NCBI RefSeq assembly: GCF_902713425.1
Contig: NC_081198.1
Coordinates: forward strand, 21,249,188 to 21,313,187
Reading direction: 5' to 3'
Origin: Acipenser ruthenus
Taxonomy: Eukaryota > Chordata > Actinopteri > Acipenseriformes > Acipenseridae
DNA: 64,000 nt
How positions within the stretch are numbered: the stretch's first letter is position 1; every line of letters begins with the position of its first letter. The translations under genes were made by a program, and so were the position numbers. The notes beneath the pieces are model-generated. The model saw only the letters and a list, made by a program, of their open reading frames with translations. It was not told where the DNA came from and made no database searches. Shown piece after piece: positions 42,603 through 53,569 of the stretch.

Positions 42603-43204
42603 GGCGACTTGGCCCTTGCCCGGGGCGCGCCAGCCCGGACGGCACAGGGGGATTCAAAGGTGGGTGCAAAATTCCAAGCACAAGCAGACCCCCAAAAAAC
42701 GGGCTGCTGCTTCCAGAGGGGAAATGTGCAATTTAAGCAGGAGAAAACAAAACAAAGCAAAAACACACACATAACACCAAAAACAAAACATAAACTGGCG
42801 GAGTGCGTCTTACAAATAGTCATGCCAAGCTGCTATGCTGTGCAAGGTGCCTTGGGTAACTACAACTGTGCCTCGCTGGCTGGCTGGCTTGCTAAGAAGG
42901 TCCTGGCATAGGGACATGTTCCACCACACTTGTCTGGTTAGCTGCATGCTCCCAGGAAACAACCTGCTGCTGCCTACATCATCACCACATGTGAATAAAA
43001 GAAAGAAAGACAGCAAGAAAGAAAGAGAGAAAGAAAGAGAGAAAGAGAGAAAGAAAGAGAGAAAGAAAGAAAGAGAGAAAGAAAAAAAAAAGTAGTAAAA
43101 CGGCGGGAAAACTTGCATCAACACTGGCACTCTCCCTCCAGCAGGGGTAGACAAAATGCTCACAGGAGAGATCCAGATCTGACTTTGACCAACGTTAGAG
43201 AAAG

Positions 43205-43339
43205 GTGTGCACCGTTCCCGGAGGTACTGCAATACCGGGCCAATGCGTGGAGTGGACGGAGCAAGCCCCTGTTCCATCTCCCGATTCCAAAAATCAATTT
43301 AATATATGGTCCCCTGATAGGGGACGTATCAGATATTAA
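43205..43339 (-). pseudogene. RNU2: U2 3' fragment (nt 54-188) beside copy 5
   Basis: The 3' part of U2 with the 3' box. No matching 5' part exists on the other side of copy 5; that half and its promoter are deleted. Confidence 0.93.
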
Positions 43340-43954
43340 TATTCTTTTATTGAGATTTTACATTTTTTACATTTACACCCTTTCGTTTTTTCATTCATTT
43401 TACATTTCTTTTAAAGATGACATTCATGCATACAGACATACATTTTGTTTTAAAAGCATTTAAAATACATTTAAAAACACCAAGACAATTGTGCTTTGTA
43501 CATGGTTAAAACAGACACAGATTAAAATCAACATGAAAAAAACCTGTGCTGTTTTAAAAGTGACTGGAAAAAAAGAACCATCTATAAAAAACCAGTGCTT
43601 GTGAGGGCCGGGGAGTGCTCTCTAAAAAAGTGAACATAAACCTAGATCTAAAACAGGGACAGGGGAAAAGGGACAGTGTATAAACAGTGAGTTAAAATTC
43701 TAAAATTTTAAAACACTTAAAATGTAACTTTTAATAGTTTACATTAAAAATCTTAAAGATACATAAAACAAAACAAAACAAAATCAAATAAAACATTCAA
43801 ATTAAATCAAAGGTCCATAAAACTGAAACAAAAAGACTACATAAAACCAGGGCACCGTTAAAAAGGGCGGAATGCTGGCATGACAAAATAAATAAAAGGC
43901 TTAGCGGTGCCCCGTAGTCCCGCTCCTAGGAGCTAGCGGTTCCAGTTTTTTCCT

Positions 43955-46900
43955 TTATTCCATCTTCACGTCCTGAAGTCTGGCGATCCTCCACTCCGCG
44001 CAGGCCTTGTCCTTCCCGAGGGTCCGGATGTCCAGAATTACAAAGTCCTTGATAAGAGTTTGTGCCCTTCTGGTCGTGGTGATAGTGTCTAGCTCCTGCT
44101 TGTGATAGACACAGACGTTACGGCCTTCCCACAGGATCTGCTTGACAACATTGATGACACGCCAAACGCACTTAGCTGTGCTGGTAGTGATTCCTCCCGC
44201 AGGCCCATAGAGCACAGTCTCAGCGGTCATCTTGGCCGTGTCAGCAAACCTGTTTAGGAAGACAGAGACAGAGAGCCAGACACTGCCAGCCACATCACAC
44301 TCCCAGAAGATATGGGCTGGTGTTTCTCTCTTGCGGCACTTTGCATAGGGGCATGTTTCTACTTGGGCTAGTCCCCTCCTGAACATGAACGCTCGAGTGG
44401 GGAGTGCACTGTGGACGGTGTTCCATGCTATATCCTTCTGGACATTACTGAGGCAGCTGTGAGACACATTCTCCCAGATTTTTTGGCTTTGGGTGAGGGA
44501 GAAAGTAGCTACTTTTTCAATTTCCTGGGAACCGGCAAGATATTTAGTTACAGCCTTGTATTCCCAGGAGGCCAATTTTGCTTTATCTAAGCCCAATTTA
44601 TATATAGTGTCCCTTAAGGTTCTATAATACAATGGGGGGTCCCAGGAGTACGGCACGGTGTTATCAATAGTGCAGAGGCCCAAGGCCCTGAGACAGGTGG
44701 CAAAATAGAAACGATTCATGTAACATACCTTCCTGTCCAGGGCCTGGATGTTCTTGATAGTTTGCGTGAGCCCCTGCACTCGGGTGAGCTGCACAACGTC
44801 CGGGACCCCCTTACCTCCCTTCTTGTCGGCTTTACTCAGAGTGGCTCGTTTTACCCTCTCCATCTTGCTGCCCCAGATAAAGCGGTGGATAATGCGGTCC
44901 ACCACTTTTTTGGTGGTCCTGTCTGGGGGAAAGATTTTTCCTACATAAGAGAGGATGGGGAACAGTATAGACTTGGTTATTAATACTCTACCCGTCATTG
45001 TTAAGGATCTTGTGCTCCATCCGCCAATCTTTTTATGGACCTGGTTAATGGCCGCCGTCCAGCTCTGGGCCCCCGAGCTATTGTTCTCGAAAATGAGGCC
45101 CAGAATCTTGATTTTGTCCTTTTTGACAGGGTACATGTCCGACAGTTCCCTATCTACCTGCCAATTTTTAGACACGTAGACTTCGCTCTTGGACTTATTA
45201 ATCACTGCCCCGGTCGCCGTGCAGTACTTCTCAAGGATATTACTAATCCGAGGTACCGACGATGTGTTGGTGCAAATGAGTGACACATCGTCCATATATG
45301 CTGTTGTTTTGACCTGGACCCCGTTGGATCCAGGCAGCTGGAAACCAGTTATATTGGTATCCCTACGAATTGCCTGCAGGAGGGGTTCAATGCACACGAC
45401 ATATAGCAGTGGGGATAGTGGGCAACCCTGTCTGACCCCTGACTGGATAGATATTTTACCAGTCAGGTGCCTGTTCACCAAGACTCGGGTACTAATGTTT
45501 GTATATATGGTTTTAACCCACTCCCTAAGTCCAGGAGCGAATTTCATCTGGTCCATCACTTTGTACATATATTCATGGCTTACCCTATCGAACGCCTTCT
45601 CCTGGTCAAGGTTGAACAGGCAGAGGGGATGGTTCCGTTCTCTAGAATAAGCCAGAATGTCCCTTGTTAACATTAAAATACCCGTGATGGACCTCCCTGG
45701 GACGCCACAAGCCTGGTCGGGGCCAATGACCAAAGGGAGGTGTACTTGTAGCCGGAGCATCAGAGCTTTGGCTAGTATCTTGTAATCCACGCAAAGGAGG
45801 CTGATTGGGCGCCAATTCCGTAGATCTTTAACTTCCCCTTTCTTATGAAGGAGAGTAATTACACTCTCCCGCATAGAAGGGCCCAACCGCTTCTCCCTGT
45901 AGACCGCTCTGTAGACCTCCGCTAAATGGACTTTTAGCATGTCCCAAAAAAGATGGTAATACTCACCCGGGATGCCATCTGGACCTGGCGTCTTACCGGT
46001 GTTCATGGTCTTAACCGCCTGGGTGAGCTCCTCCAGCGTGAGTTCTGGGTCCTTCTCCTCCTCCTCGTCGTCCCGCACTGAGTCAGGCTCCAACTGGCTC
46101 AGGAACCACTCTATCAGGGTGTCATCTGTAGCTTTGATGTTATATAGGTCCCTATAGAAGTTCTCTACCACTTTTTTCACTCCCTCACTATCCTCTACTA
46201 TCCTCCCCCTGCTGTCGAGCATGGAGGACATCAAGTGCCGCTTCTCCCTCGTTTTCTGGAAGAAGAAGCGAGTACACTTTTCGTCTTCCTCCATTTTTTG
46301 CACTTTTGCATTGTGCATGACCTTTCGTTGTTCCTCCCTACAAAGCACTGAAAGATCTAGCTTGGTCTGGGCTATCTCGTCGCTTACAGGGAACCCCCGA
46401 AGCTGAAGCAGGCTCAGACGCTGGAGGGCAGCATTCAGGTATTTATATTTGGCTCTCCTTTCTTTTGCTTTCCTCTTGCCTGCTGCTATGAAATAACCCT
46501 TAGTTCTCATTTTGACCATCTCCCACCACTCTATAGGGGAGTTGAATAGGTCACGCAAAGTGGTCCACTCAACAAGCCTGCTCTTATAGGCTGCAGCTAT
46601 GGAGGGGTCATCGAGTAAGGAGGTGTTTAATTTCCAGACCCCTGACCCCATCTGGGAGGTCTGAGGGACCTGCAATGTTACCTGCAGGAGCCTATGGTCA
46701 GAGAAGAAGACGGCCTGGGTGTCTACTGCCGTCTTCGTAAGGGAGCTGGTATGCAGGACGAGATCTATACGGGAGAAGGAGGTCCCAGATGAGCTCACCC
46801 AGGTAAAGGGAGGCACCAGGTCCTTACCTGCATCACACAGGGAGAAATCAGATATTACGGAGGACAAAACTCTACTAGAGCGGTCGTTGCGTGGCCTGCT

Positions 46901-47398
46901 CCGGTCTACGTCCCTCAGAGCACAATTGAAGTCACCTGACACGATGACGGGTACGTTCCCCAGCAGGAGTGGACGCAGCTGTGGAAAAAATTGAACTCTT
47001 TCGTTTTGGTTAGTGGGTGCGTAGACATTGACCAGTCTGAGGGGAGTGTTGTTGTATGTCACATCCACGCTCAGAATTCTACCAGGTTCTACCTCCCTGC
47101 TGCTGCGGGAGGTAATAAAAGGGTTTTTAAACAGGATACCTACTCCGTCGGCTCTGGCTATGTTGGAGCCCGACCAGAAGGAGTCCCCCAGGGTCCAACT
47201 CTCCTTCAGGTCCCTATAATCATGGCTCGACGAAATACCACACTCCTGCAGAAAGATGAGATCTGCTTTCAAGTTAGCTAGATAGTTTAGTACATCAAAT
47301 CTTTTTTGTGTCTCCCTGATGCTCCTGACATTAACAGACACACATATCAGGGCCATCAGGGTAGCTAACAAGAAAAGGAGTCGCTGCGTCCACCCCAT
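43955..47398 (-). CDS. Copy 5 ORF2: APE endonuclease-reverse transcriptase, intact
   Basis: A 1147-aa open frame from the ATG at 47398, with LQECG, SGDFNC, RID, SDH, PGPDG, LDQEKAFD, YMDD and the C-terminal CX4CX7HX4C finger all present. Private residues include GISSSHDYRD near the N-terminus, SITGILM before the RT core, NQVHKKIGG and IARLQDVKME at the C-terminus; WDMLKV is shared with copies 6 and 7. No catalytic residue is changed. Because ORF1 ends 173 nt upstream here rather than 5 nt, reinitiation on this ORF2 would probably be poorer. Confidence 0.93.
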   Translation of the reverse strand: MGWTQRLLFLLATLMALICVSVNVRSIRETQKRFDVLNYLANLKADLIFLQECGISSSHDYRDLKESWTLGDSFWSGSNIARADGVGILFKNPFITSRSSREVEPGRILSVDVTYNNTPLRLVNVYAPTNQNERVQFFPQLRPLLLGNVPVIVSGDFNCALRDVDRSRPRNDRSSRVLSSVISDFSLCDAGKDLVPPFTWVSSSGTSFSRIDLVLHTSSLTKTAVDTQAVFFSDHRLLQVTLQVPQTSQMGSGVWKLNTSLLDDPSIAAAYKSRLVEWTTLRDLFNSPIEWWEMVKMRTKGYFIAAGKRKAKERRAKYKYLNAALQRLSLLQLRGFPVSDEIAQTKLDLSVLCREEQRKVMHNAKVQKMEEDEKCTRFFFQKTREKRHLMSSMLDSRGRIVEDSEGVKKVVENFYRDLYNIKATDDTLIEWFLSQLEPDSVRDDEEEEKDPELTLEELTQAVKTMNTGKTPGPDGIPGEYYHLFWDMLKVHLAEVYRAVYREKRLGPSMRESVITLLHKKGEVKDLRNWRPISLLCVDYKILAKALMLRLQVHLPLVIGPDQACGVPGRSITGILMLTRDILAYSRERNHPLCLFNLDQEKAFDRVSHEYMYKVMDQMKFAPGLREWVKTIYTNISTRVLVNRHLTGKISIQSGVRQGCPLSPLLYVVCIEPLLQAIRRDTNITGFQLPGSNGVQVKTTAYMDDVSLICTNTSSVPRISNILEKYCTATGAVINKSKSEVYVSKNWQVDRELSDMYPVKKDKIKILGLIFENNSSGAQSWTAAINQVHKKIGGWSTRSLTMTGRVLITKSILFPILSYVGKIFPPDRTTKKVVDRIIHRFIWGSKMERVKRATLSKADKKGGKGVPDVVQLTRVQGLTQTIKNIQALDRKVCYMNRFYFATCLRALGLCTIDNTVPYSWDPPLYYRTLRDTIYKLGLDKAKLASWEYKAVTKYLAGSQEIEKVATFSLTQSQKIWENVSHSCLSNVQKDIAWNTVHSALPTRAFMFRRGLAQVETCPYAKCRKRETPAHIFWECDVAGSVWLSVSVFLNRFADTAKMTAETVLYGPAGGITTSTAKCVWRVINVVKQILWEGRNVCVYHKQELDTITTTRRAQTLIKDFVILDIRTLGKDKACAEWRIARLQDVKME

Positions 47399-47403
47399 AG
47401 CGA

Positions 47404-49349
47404 CTATGATTGGGAGGTCGGGACACTCTTCCTACTCTTAGCTCTACGCTTGCTTCGAGGGGGCTTGGGCTTATTTGCAACTCCCATCACCCCTGAGAAG
47501 GTACTCACTGCTGCCTCGTCCAAGAAGGCACCATCTTTATATGCACAGTATGTGGAGTTGTTTGGGCTATTCAACTCCCCACAAGGTAAGTCTGGTGGAA
47601 CTTGCTCAGGGCCCCTCGGAACGTGTGGGTTAGCTTTGTCCTGGGGGGGGTTATGACAGACAGCATTCTTTGGCTGTTACCGTCTGCTGAATTGGAGCTG
47701 TTAGCAGACTTCTGGCTTACCGCGTCCAGGGGTATTCCCATGTCCTCCAGTGCTGTATCTAGGAGGACCTCTAGGGGGCCCCTGGTTTTGCCCATACAAG
47801 GGAGGGGGTCAAGGATGCTTTGAAGGGAGGCCCTTCGCTTGAAGAGGGTCATTGCTACCGAGGTACTGCTGGTCAGGGAAGGTGTTGACCCCGACCTCTC
47901 CCTCGGTGCATTAGTGAACACCTCTTCTGCGAGGTGTGCTAGGGTTTGTGCCAACGACTGGGAAGGCTGGCTGGGGATGCCCTGGCTGGCTGCTACCTGC
48001 CCACTAGACGGCAGTGTAGCCGTCCCACTCGCCTCCGTCTCTGCCTGCGAGGGCAAGACTGGGGACTTTGTGTGGACATTATCTGGTTTTGGATCTATGG
48101 GGGCCACCTGCAACTTGCTGTCTTTGATCTTGATCTTCTTTCTTTTCCCCCCATCGTCTCTACCCTTTCTTTTCCCCACCCTCTGCTGGTTCTTCATTCC
48201 CTTCCCCTCCTTTTCACTCTCACTTTCACTGTCGCTTTCGCTTTCCTCCCCCACGGACTCAATCCTTATGGCGTCATAACGAGAGCCGAGGGGGAGTGCT
48301 GGCGCTGAGAGGGCCCTACTCAGGGGGGGGGCGCTGCTGGGTCCGGGCTCCCTCCCTGCCTCGTGTTCTGTATCAGAGGAGCTACTGGAGGAGCTAGTGG
48401 AGTAGCTGTTGTACTCTCTCTCTGGGCTGGGGGAAGGGGTCCTCGTAAAACGGGACATGTCTCGGGGGCGGGGGGGTGAGGGGGGTGCTGGTGATGATGG
48501 TGGTGCTGGAGTCTGGGTTTTGGATACTGTTGGTGGTGATGTGGACTGATCTTTGTTATTTGTTCCCTCTTCCTGCTCAGGCCTAGGCTTGTTCGTATTT
48601 GCCTTGCTGGCTCTGGCCATGTTGGCATAGGAAGAGGGGCAGTCCTTAAACAGGTGCCCCTTCTTTCCACACAAATTGCACTGCCTCTCTTCTCTGCAGT
48701 GGCTGGTCTCGTGGGGGGCGCCGCAGTTCCTGCACTTGACTACAGTACATGCGGCCGCCAGGTGTCCTAATTCCCCACATTTCCTGCAGAGTTTTGGCAT
48801 CCCATTATAGAATACCAGCCCTCTGTTGGGCCCTAACACTATGGAGTTTGGAATGTGGCGGACGCCTCCAATGCCCGATGGATCAACATTAAGGCGTACC
48901 AGCCACTTTCTGGCTCCTGTCCAAACCCCATCTTCGTCTGTAATTTTCCTCCCTTCTGATGACACCCTCCCATAGCGGTTAAGCCATGTTGTAATATCAT
49001 AGTCGCTAACAGCCTCATTGAAAAATTGGACAGTAACAACTTTCATTTCTCTGTCTGTCAGTGCATCCACACAAAATTCTTTGTATGGAGCGAGATATTT
49101 ATTCTCCCCCCAAAAGGACCACATTTCTTGTAACTTTTGGGGGTTCCTAAAACTGACCTCAAACACTTCCTTAAGCCCTGGCAATTTCACCAAACAATTC
49201 AAGTCAGAAGGGGAAAAACCCATACCCCTCTGAAGAATGGTCCGGCTGAACTCCAGTCTCGTCAGTCCTGGTTCCGTTTCATCTTGCTTGTTTCTTGTGA
49301 AGCGCACCGCATTGTGCCTCCTGGTTTCCTGGGTTGGCCGGAACGCCAT
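47404..49349 (-). pseudogene. Copy 5 ORF1, C-terminal frameshift
   Basis: Starts at the ATG at 49349 in a good Kozak context (A at -3, G at +4). It is open for 592 codons to 47571, with the N-terminal domain and all three CCHC knuckles intact (about 188-237). One G is missing in the run near 47648 (8 instead of 9), as in copy 4, so the last 60 or so residues including the basic tail are replaced by a short foreign end. The knuckle part of the protein would be complete. A sequencing error in the G run is possible. Confidence 0.85.
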
Positions 49350-50384
49350 CCTTCAGCTGGCTCCTCCGATTGGGGTGGGAGAAGCCTCTGGACGTCCGGG
49401 TTGTCTCTCTCTACGGAAAAGAGACAACGTAAGCAGCAAATCTGGGCAGTTGAAGGAACTATTACTTTAGTCCCTGAGGAGATGGTCGCCTCGCAAGAGG
49501 GACCCCCTCCCCAGGTGAACGGTGTCCTTCCCTGGCGGAGTAGGGGGTGCTGCTTGGCACCGAGACCACGTAGGAAGAATCGTGGCTGTGATGCCTCCTC
49601 GGGGTCCGGGGCCGCCCTCTGCTCCTCCCAGATGGCGCCCTCTGCTGGGCGCCTGCTGCTCTCTCGGTCTGGATCTCGATTACAATCAAGGGCTGGGGAT
49701 GAGGTCGTCTAGGTCATCAAAGGGTCCTCAAAGGTCGTCTGGATGGTAGGTCCTCCTTCTCTCTAACTCCAGGAACGTCTGGAAAAGCCGGAACCGCCTG
49801 AAAAAGAAAAAAACGGGAACCGCCTGAAAAAGAAAAAACTGCTCTCAACAGTCAACAAAATCTTGAAAGACCCTCGGCCTGGATTGGGCAAGCCAAAACC
49901 AGACTGAGCATTAGTCTTCCAAAAAGTTGCCGAGCTGAAGAAAGCCAGTCAAAAATAAAAAAAATTCTGTTCCTCCTCACCCGAACAAACCTCTCACAGA
50001 CCCTCGGAGGGAGCGGGCAATGCCACTACCCTCTAAGCCTTAGTCTTAGAAAGATTTATTCGAACTGAAGAGAAGCCAGAGTATATGGCTGGCTAAGAAG
50101 GACCTGGCATAGGGACATGTTCCACCACACTTGTCTGGTTAGCTGCATGCTCCCAGGAAACAAACTGCTGCTGTCTACATCATCACCACATGTGAATAAA
50201 AGAAAGAAAGACAGCAAGAAAGAAAGAGAGAAAGAAAGAGAAAGAAAGAAAGAGAGAAAGAAAAAAAAAAAGAAGTAAAACGTTGGGAAAACTTGCATCA
50301 ACACTGGCACTCTCCCTCCAGCAGGGGTAGACAAAATGCTCACAGGAGAGATCCAGATCTGACTTTGACCAACGTTAGAGAAAG

Positions 50385-50572
50385 GTGTGCACCGTTCCCA
50401 GAGGTACTGCAATACCAGGCCGATGCGTGGAGTGGACGGAGCAAGCCCCTGTTCCATCTCCCGATTCCAAAAATCAATTTAATATATGGTCCCCTGATAG
50501 GGGACGTATCAGATATTAAACTGATAAGAACAGATACTACACTTGATCTTAGCCAAAAGGCCGAGAAGCGAT
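50385..50572 (-). ncRNA. RNU2: U2 snRNA, stem-loop IV variant with altered promoter
   Basis: Full-length with two C to T changes, nt 156 (50417) and nt 173 (50400), on opposite arms of stem-loop IV; both sites are CpG in the consensus. Pairing can persist as wobble. The PSE region has a 3-base insertion (ATTCATCAAAGG on the plus strand), which alters PSE-to-start spacing, and the base pattern just upstream of the start differs (GGAGAC). It may be weakly expressed. Confidence 0.9.
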
Positions 50573-51176
50573 GGAGACTTGGCCCTTGCCCGGGGCCCCC
50601 CAGCCCGGACGGCACAGGGGGATTCATCAAAGGTGGGTGCAAAATTCCAAGCACAAGCAGACCCCCAAAAAACGGGCTGCTGCTTCCAGAGGGGAAATGT
50701 GCAATTTAAGCAGGAGAAAACAAAACAAAGCAAAAACACACACATAACACCAAAAACAAAACATAAACTGGCGGAGTGCGTCTTACAAATAGTCATGCCA
50801 AGCTGCTATGCTGTGCAAGGTGCCTTGGGTAACTACAACTGTGCCTCGCTGGCTGGCTGGCTTGCTAAGAAGGTCCTGGCATAGGGACATGTTCCACCAC
50901 ACTTGTCTGGTTAGCTGCATGCTCCCAGGAAACAACCTGCTGCTGTCTACATCATCACCACATGTGAATAAAAGAAAGAAAGACAGCAAGAAAGAAAGAG
51001 AGAAAGAAAGAGAGAAAGAGAGAAAGAAAGAGAGAAAGAAAGAAAGAGAGAAAGAAAAAAAAAGAAGTAAAACGGCGGGAAAACTTGCATCAACACTGGC
51101 ACTCTCCCTCCAGCAGGGGTAGACAAAATGCTAACAGGAGAGATCCAGATCTGACTTTGACCAACGTTAGAGAAAG

Positions 51177-51364
51177 GTGTGCACCGTTCCCGGAGGTACT
51201 GCAATACCGGGCCGATGCGTGGAGTGGACGGAGCAAGCCCCTGTTCCATCTCCCGATTCCAAAAATCAATTTAATATATGGTCCCCTGATAGGGGACGTA
51301 TCAGATATTAAACTGATAAGAACAGATACTACACTTGATCTTAGCCAAAAGGCCGAGAAGCGAT
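51177..51364 (-). ncRNA. RNU2: U2 snRNA
   Basis: Full-length consensus gene with promoter and 3' box. Confidence 0.95.
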
Positions 51365-51976
51365 GGCGACTTGGCCCTTGCCCGGGGCCCCCCAGCCCGG
51401 ACGGCACAGGGGGATTCAAAGGTGGGTGCAAAATTCCAAGCACAAGCAGACCCCCAAAAAACGGGCTGCTGCTTCCAGAGGGGAAATGTGCAATTTAAGC
51501 AGGAGAAAACAAAACAAAGCAAAAACACACACATAACACCAAAAACAAAACATAAACTGGCGGAGTGCGTCTTACAAATAGTCATGCCAAGCTGCTATGC
51601 TGTGCAAGGTGCCTTGGGTAACTACAACTGTGCCTCGCTGGCTGGCTGGCTTGCTAAGAAGGTCCTGGCATAGGGACATGTTCCACCACACTTGTCTGGT
51701 TAGCTGCATGCTCCCAGGAAACAACCTGCTGCTGTCTACATCATCACCACATGTGAATAAAAGAAAGAAAGACAGCAAGAAAGAAAGAGAGAAAGAAAGA
51801 GAGAAAGAGAGAAAGAAAGAGAGAAAGAAAGAGAGAAAGAAAGAAAGAGAGAAAGAAAAAAAAGAAATAAAACGGCGGGAAAACTTGCATCAACACTGGC
51901 ACTCTCCCTCCAGCAGGGGTAGACAAAATGCTCACATGAGAGATCCAGATCTGACTTTGACCAACGTTAGAGAAAG

Positions 51977-52164
51977 GTGTGCACCGTTCCCGGAGGTACT
52001 GCAATACCGGGCCGATGCGTGGAGTGGACGGAGCAAGCCCCTGTTCCATCTCCCGATTCCAAAAATCAATTTAATATATGGTCCCCTGATAGGGGACGTA
52101 TCAGATATTAAACTGATAAGAACAGATACTACACTTGATCTTAGCCAAAAGGCCGAGAAGCGAT
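51977..52164 (-). ncRNA. RNU2: U2 snRNA
   Basis: Full-length consensus gene. Its PSE has one change (AAAGGTAGGTGC on the plus strand for AAAGGTGGGTGC). Confidence 0.94.
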
Positions 52165-52770
52165 GGCGACTTGGCCCTTGCCCGGGGCCCCCCAGCCCGG
52201 ACGGCACAGGGGGATTCAAAGGTAGGTGCAAAATTTCAAGCACAAGCAGACCCCAAAAAAACGGGCTGCTGCTTCCAGAGGGGAAATGTGCAATTTAAGC
52301 AGGAGAAAACAAAACAAAGCAAAAACACACACATAACACCAAAAACAAAACATAAACTGGCGGAGTGCGTCTTACAAATAGTCATGCCAAGCTGCTATGC
52401 TGTGCAAGGTGCCTTGGGTAACTACAACTGTGCCTCGCTGGCTGGCTGGCTTGCTAAGAAGGTCCTGGCATAGGGACATGTTCCACCACACTTGTCTGGT
52501 TAGCTGCATGCTCCCAGGAAACAACCTGCTGCTGTCTACATCATCACCACATGTGAATAAAAGAAAGAAAGACAGCAAGAAAGAAAGAGAGAAAGAAAGA
52601 GAGAAAGAGAGAAAGAAAGAGAGAAAGAAAGAAAGAGAGAGAGAAAGAAAAAAAAAAGAAGTAAAACGGCGGGAAAACTTGCATCAACACTGGCACTCTC
52701 CCTCCAGCAGGGGTAGACAAAATGCTCACAGGAGAGATCCAGATCTGACTTTGACCAACGTTAGAGAAAG

Positions 52771-52920
52771 GTGTGCACCGTTCCCGGAGGTACTGCAATA
52801 CCGGGCCGATGCGTGGAGTGGACGGAGCAAGCCCCTGTTCCATCTCCCGATTCCAAAAATCAATTTAATATATGGTCCCCTGATAGGGGACTTATCAGAT
52901 ATTAAACTGATAAGAACAGA
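52771..52920 (-). pseudogene. RNU2: U2 3' fragment (nt 39-188) beside copy 6
   Basis: Longer than the usual 3' fragment: the copy 6 3' end joins at nt 39, or within nt 35-38, because the bases TACT (52921-52924) are common to U2 and the LINE. One private change occurs (GACTTATC). Confidence 0.92.
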
Positions 52921-53569
52921 TACTCTTTTATTGAGATTTTACATTTTTTACATTTACACCCATTCGTTTTTTCATTCATTTTACATTTCTTTTAAAGATG
53001 ACATTCATGCATACAGACATACATTTTGTTTTAAAAGCATTTAAAATACATTTAAAAACACCAAGACAATTGTGCTTTGTACATGGTTAAAACAGACACA
53101 GATTAAAATCAACATGAAAAAAACCTGTGCTGCTTTAAAAGTGACTGGAAAAAAAGAACCATCTATAAAAAACCAGTGTTTGTGAGGGCCGGGGAGTGCT
53201 CTCTAAAAAAGTTCAAAAGTGAACATAAAACTAGATCTAAAACAGGGACAGGGGAAAAGGGACAGTGTATAGAACAGTGAGTTAAAATTCTAAAATTTTA
53301 AAACACTTAAAATGTAACTTTTAATAGTTTACATTAAAAAACTTAAAGATACATAAAACAAAACAAAACAAAATCAAATAAAACATTCAACGTAAATCAA
53401 ATAAAAGTCCATAAAACTGAAACAAAAAGACTACATAAAACCAGGGCACCGTTGAAAAAACGGTCATGCCAGCTAAAAAGGGCGGAATGCTGGCATGACA
53501 AAATAAATAAAAGGCTTAGCGGTGCCCCGTAGTCCCGCTCCTAGGAGCTAGCGGTTCCAGTTTTTTCCT

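Larger units (their letters stand above)
38563..43339 (-). repeat. U2 array block E: between copies 4 and 5
   Basis: Starts with a 30-bp scramble of U2 stem IIa sequence (38563-38592). U2 start sites lie at 38646, 39434, 40236, 41025, 41812 and 42602, then a 3' fragment. Microsatellites are at about 39037-39135, 39825-39937 (longest of the block), 40628-40727, 41416-41513, 42203-42304 and 42993-43093. The first spacer has several private changes, as expected beside an inactivated gene. Confidence 0.9.
43340..50082 (-). mobile_element. Copy 5: full-length Keno-like LINE, 5' junction in spacer
   Basis: A 6.74-kb copy with 5' UTR (49350-50082), ORF1 with a C-terminal frameshift, intact ORF2 and 3' UTR (43340-43954). 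The 3' junction is the normal U2 nt 54. The 5' end (CCAGAGT on the plus strand) joins spacer DNA about 290 bp upstream of where U2 would start, so U2 nt 1-53, PSE and DSE are gone. The 5' junction is identical in copy 6 (offset 9615). The 3' UTR shares markers with copy 3 and has a private deletion of about 20 bp that removes one arm of the conserved hairpin. Confidence 0.9.
50083..52920 (-). repeat. U2 array block F: between copies 5 and 6
   Basis: Begins with a truncated spacer (from 50083) lacking the U2 promoter. U2 start sites lie at 50572, 51364 and 52164, then a U2 3' fragment. Microsatellites are at about 50194-50274 (short), 50967-51065, 51755-51868 (long) and 52555-52660. Unit lengths are 792 and 800 bp. 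Confidence 0.9.
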
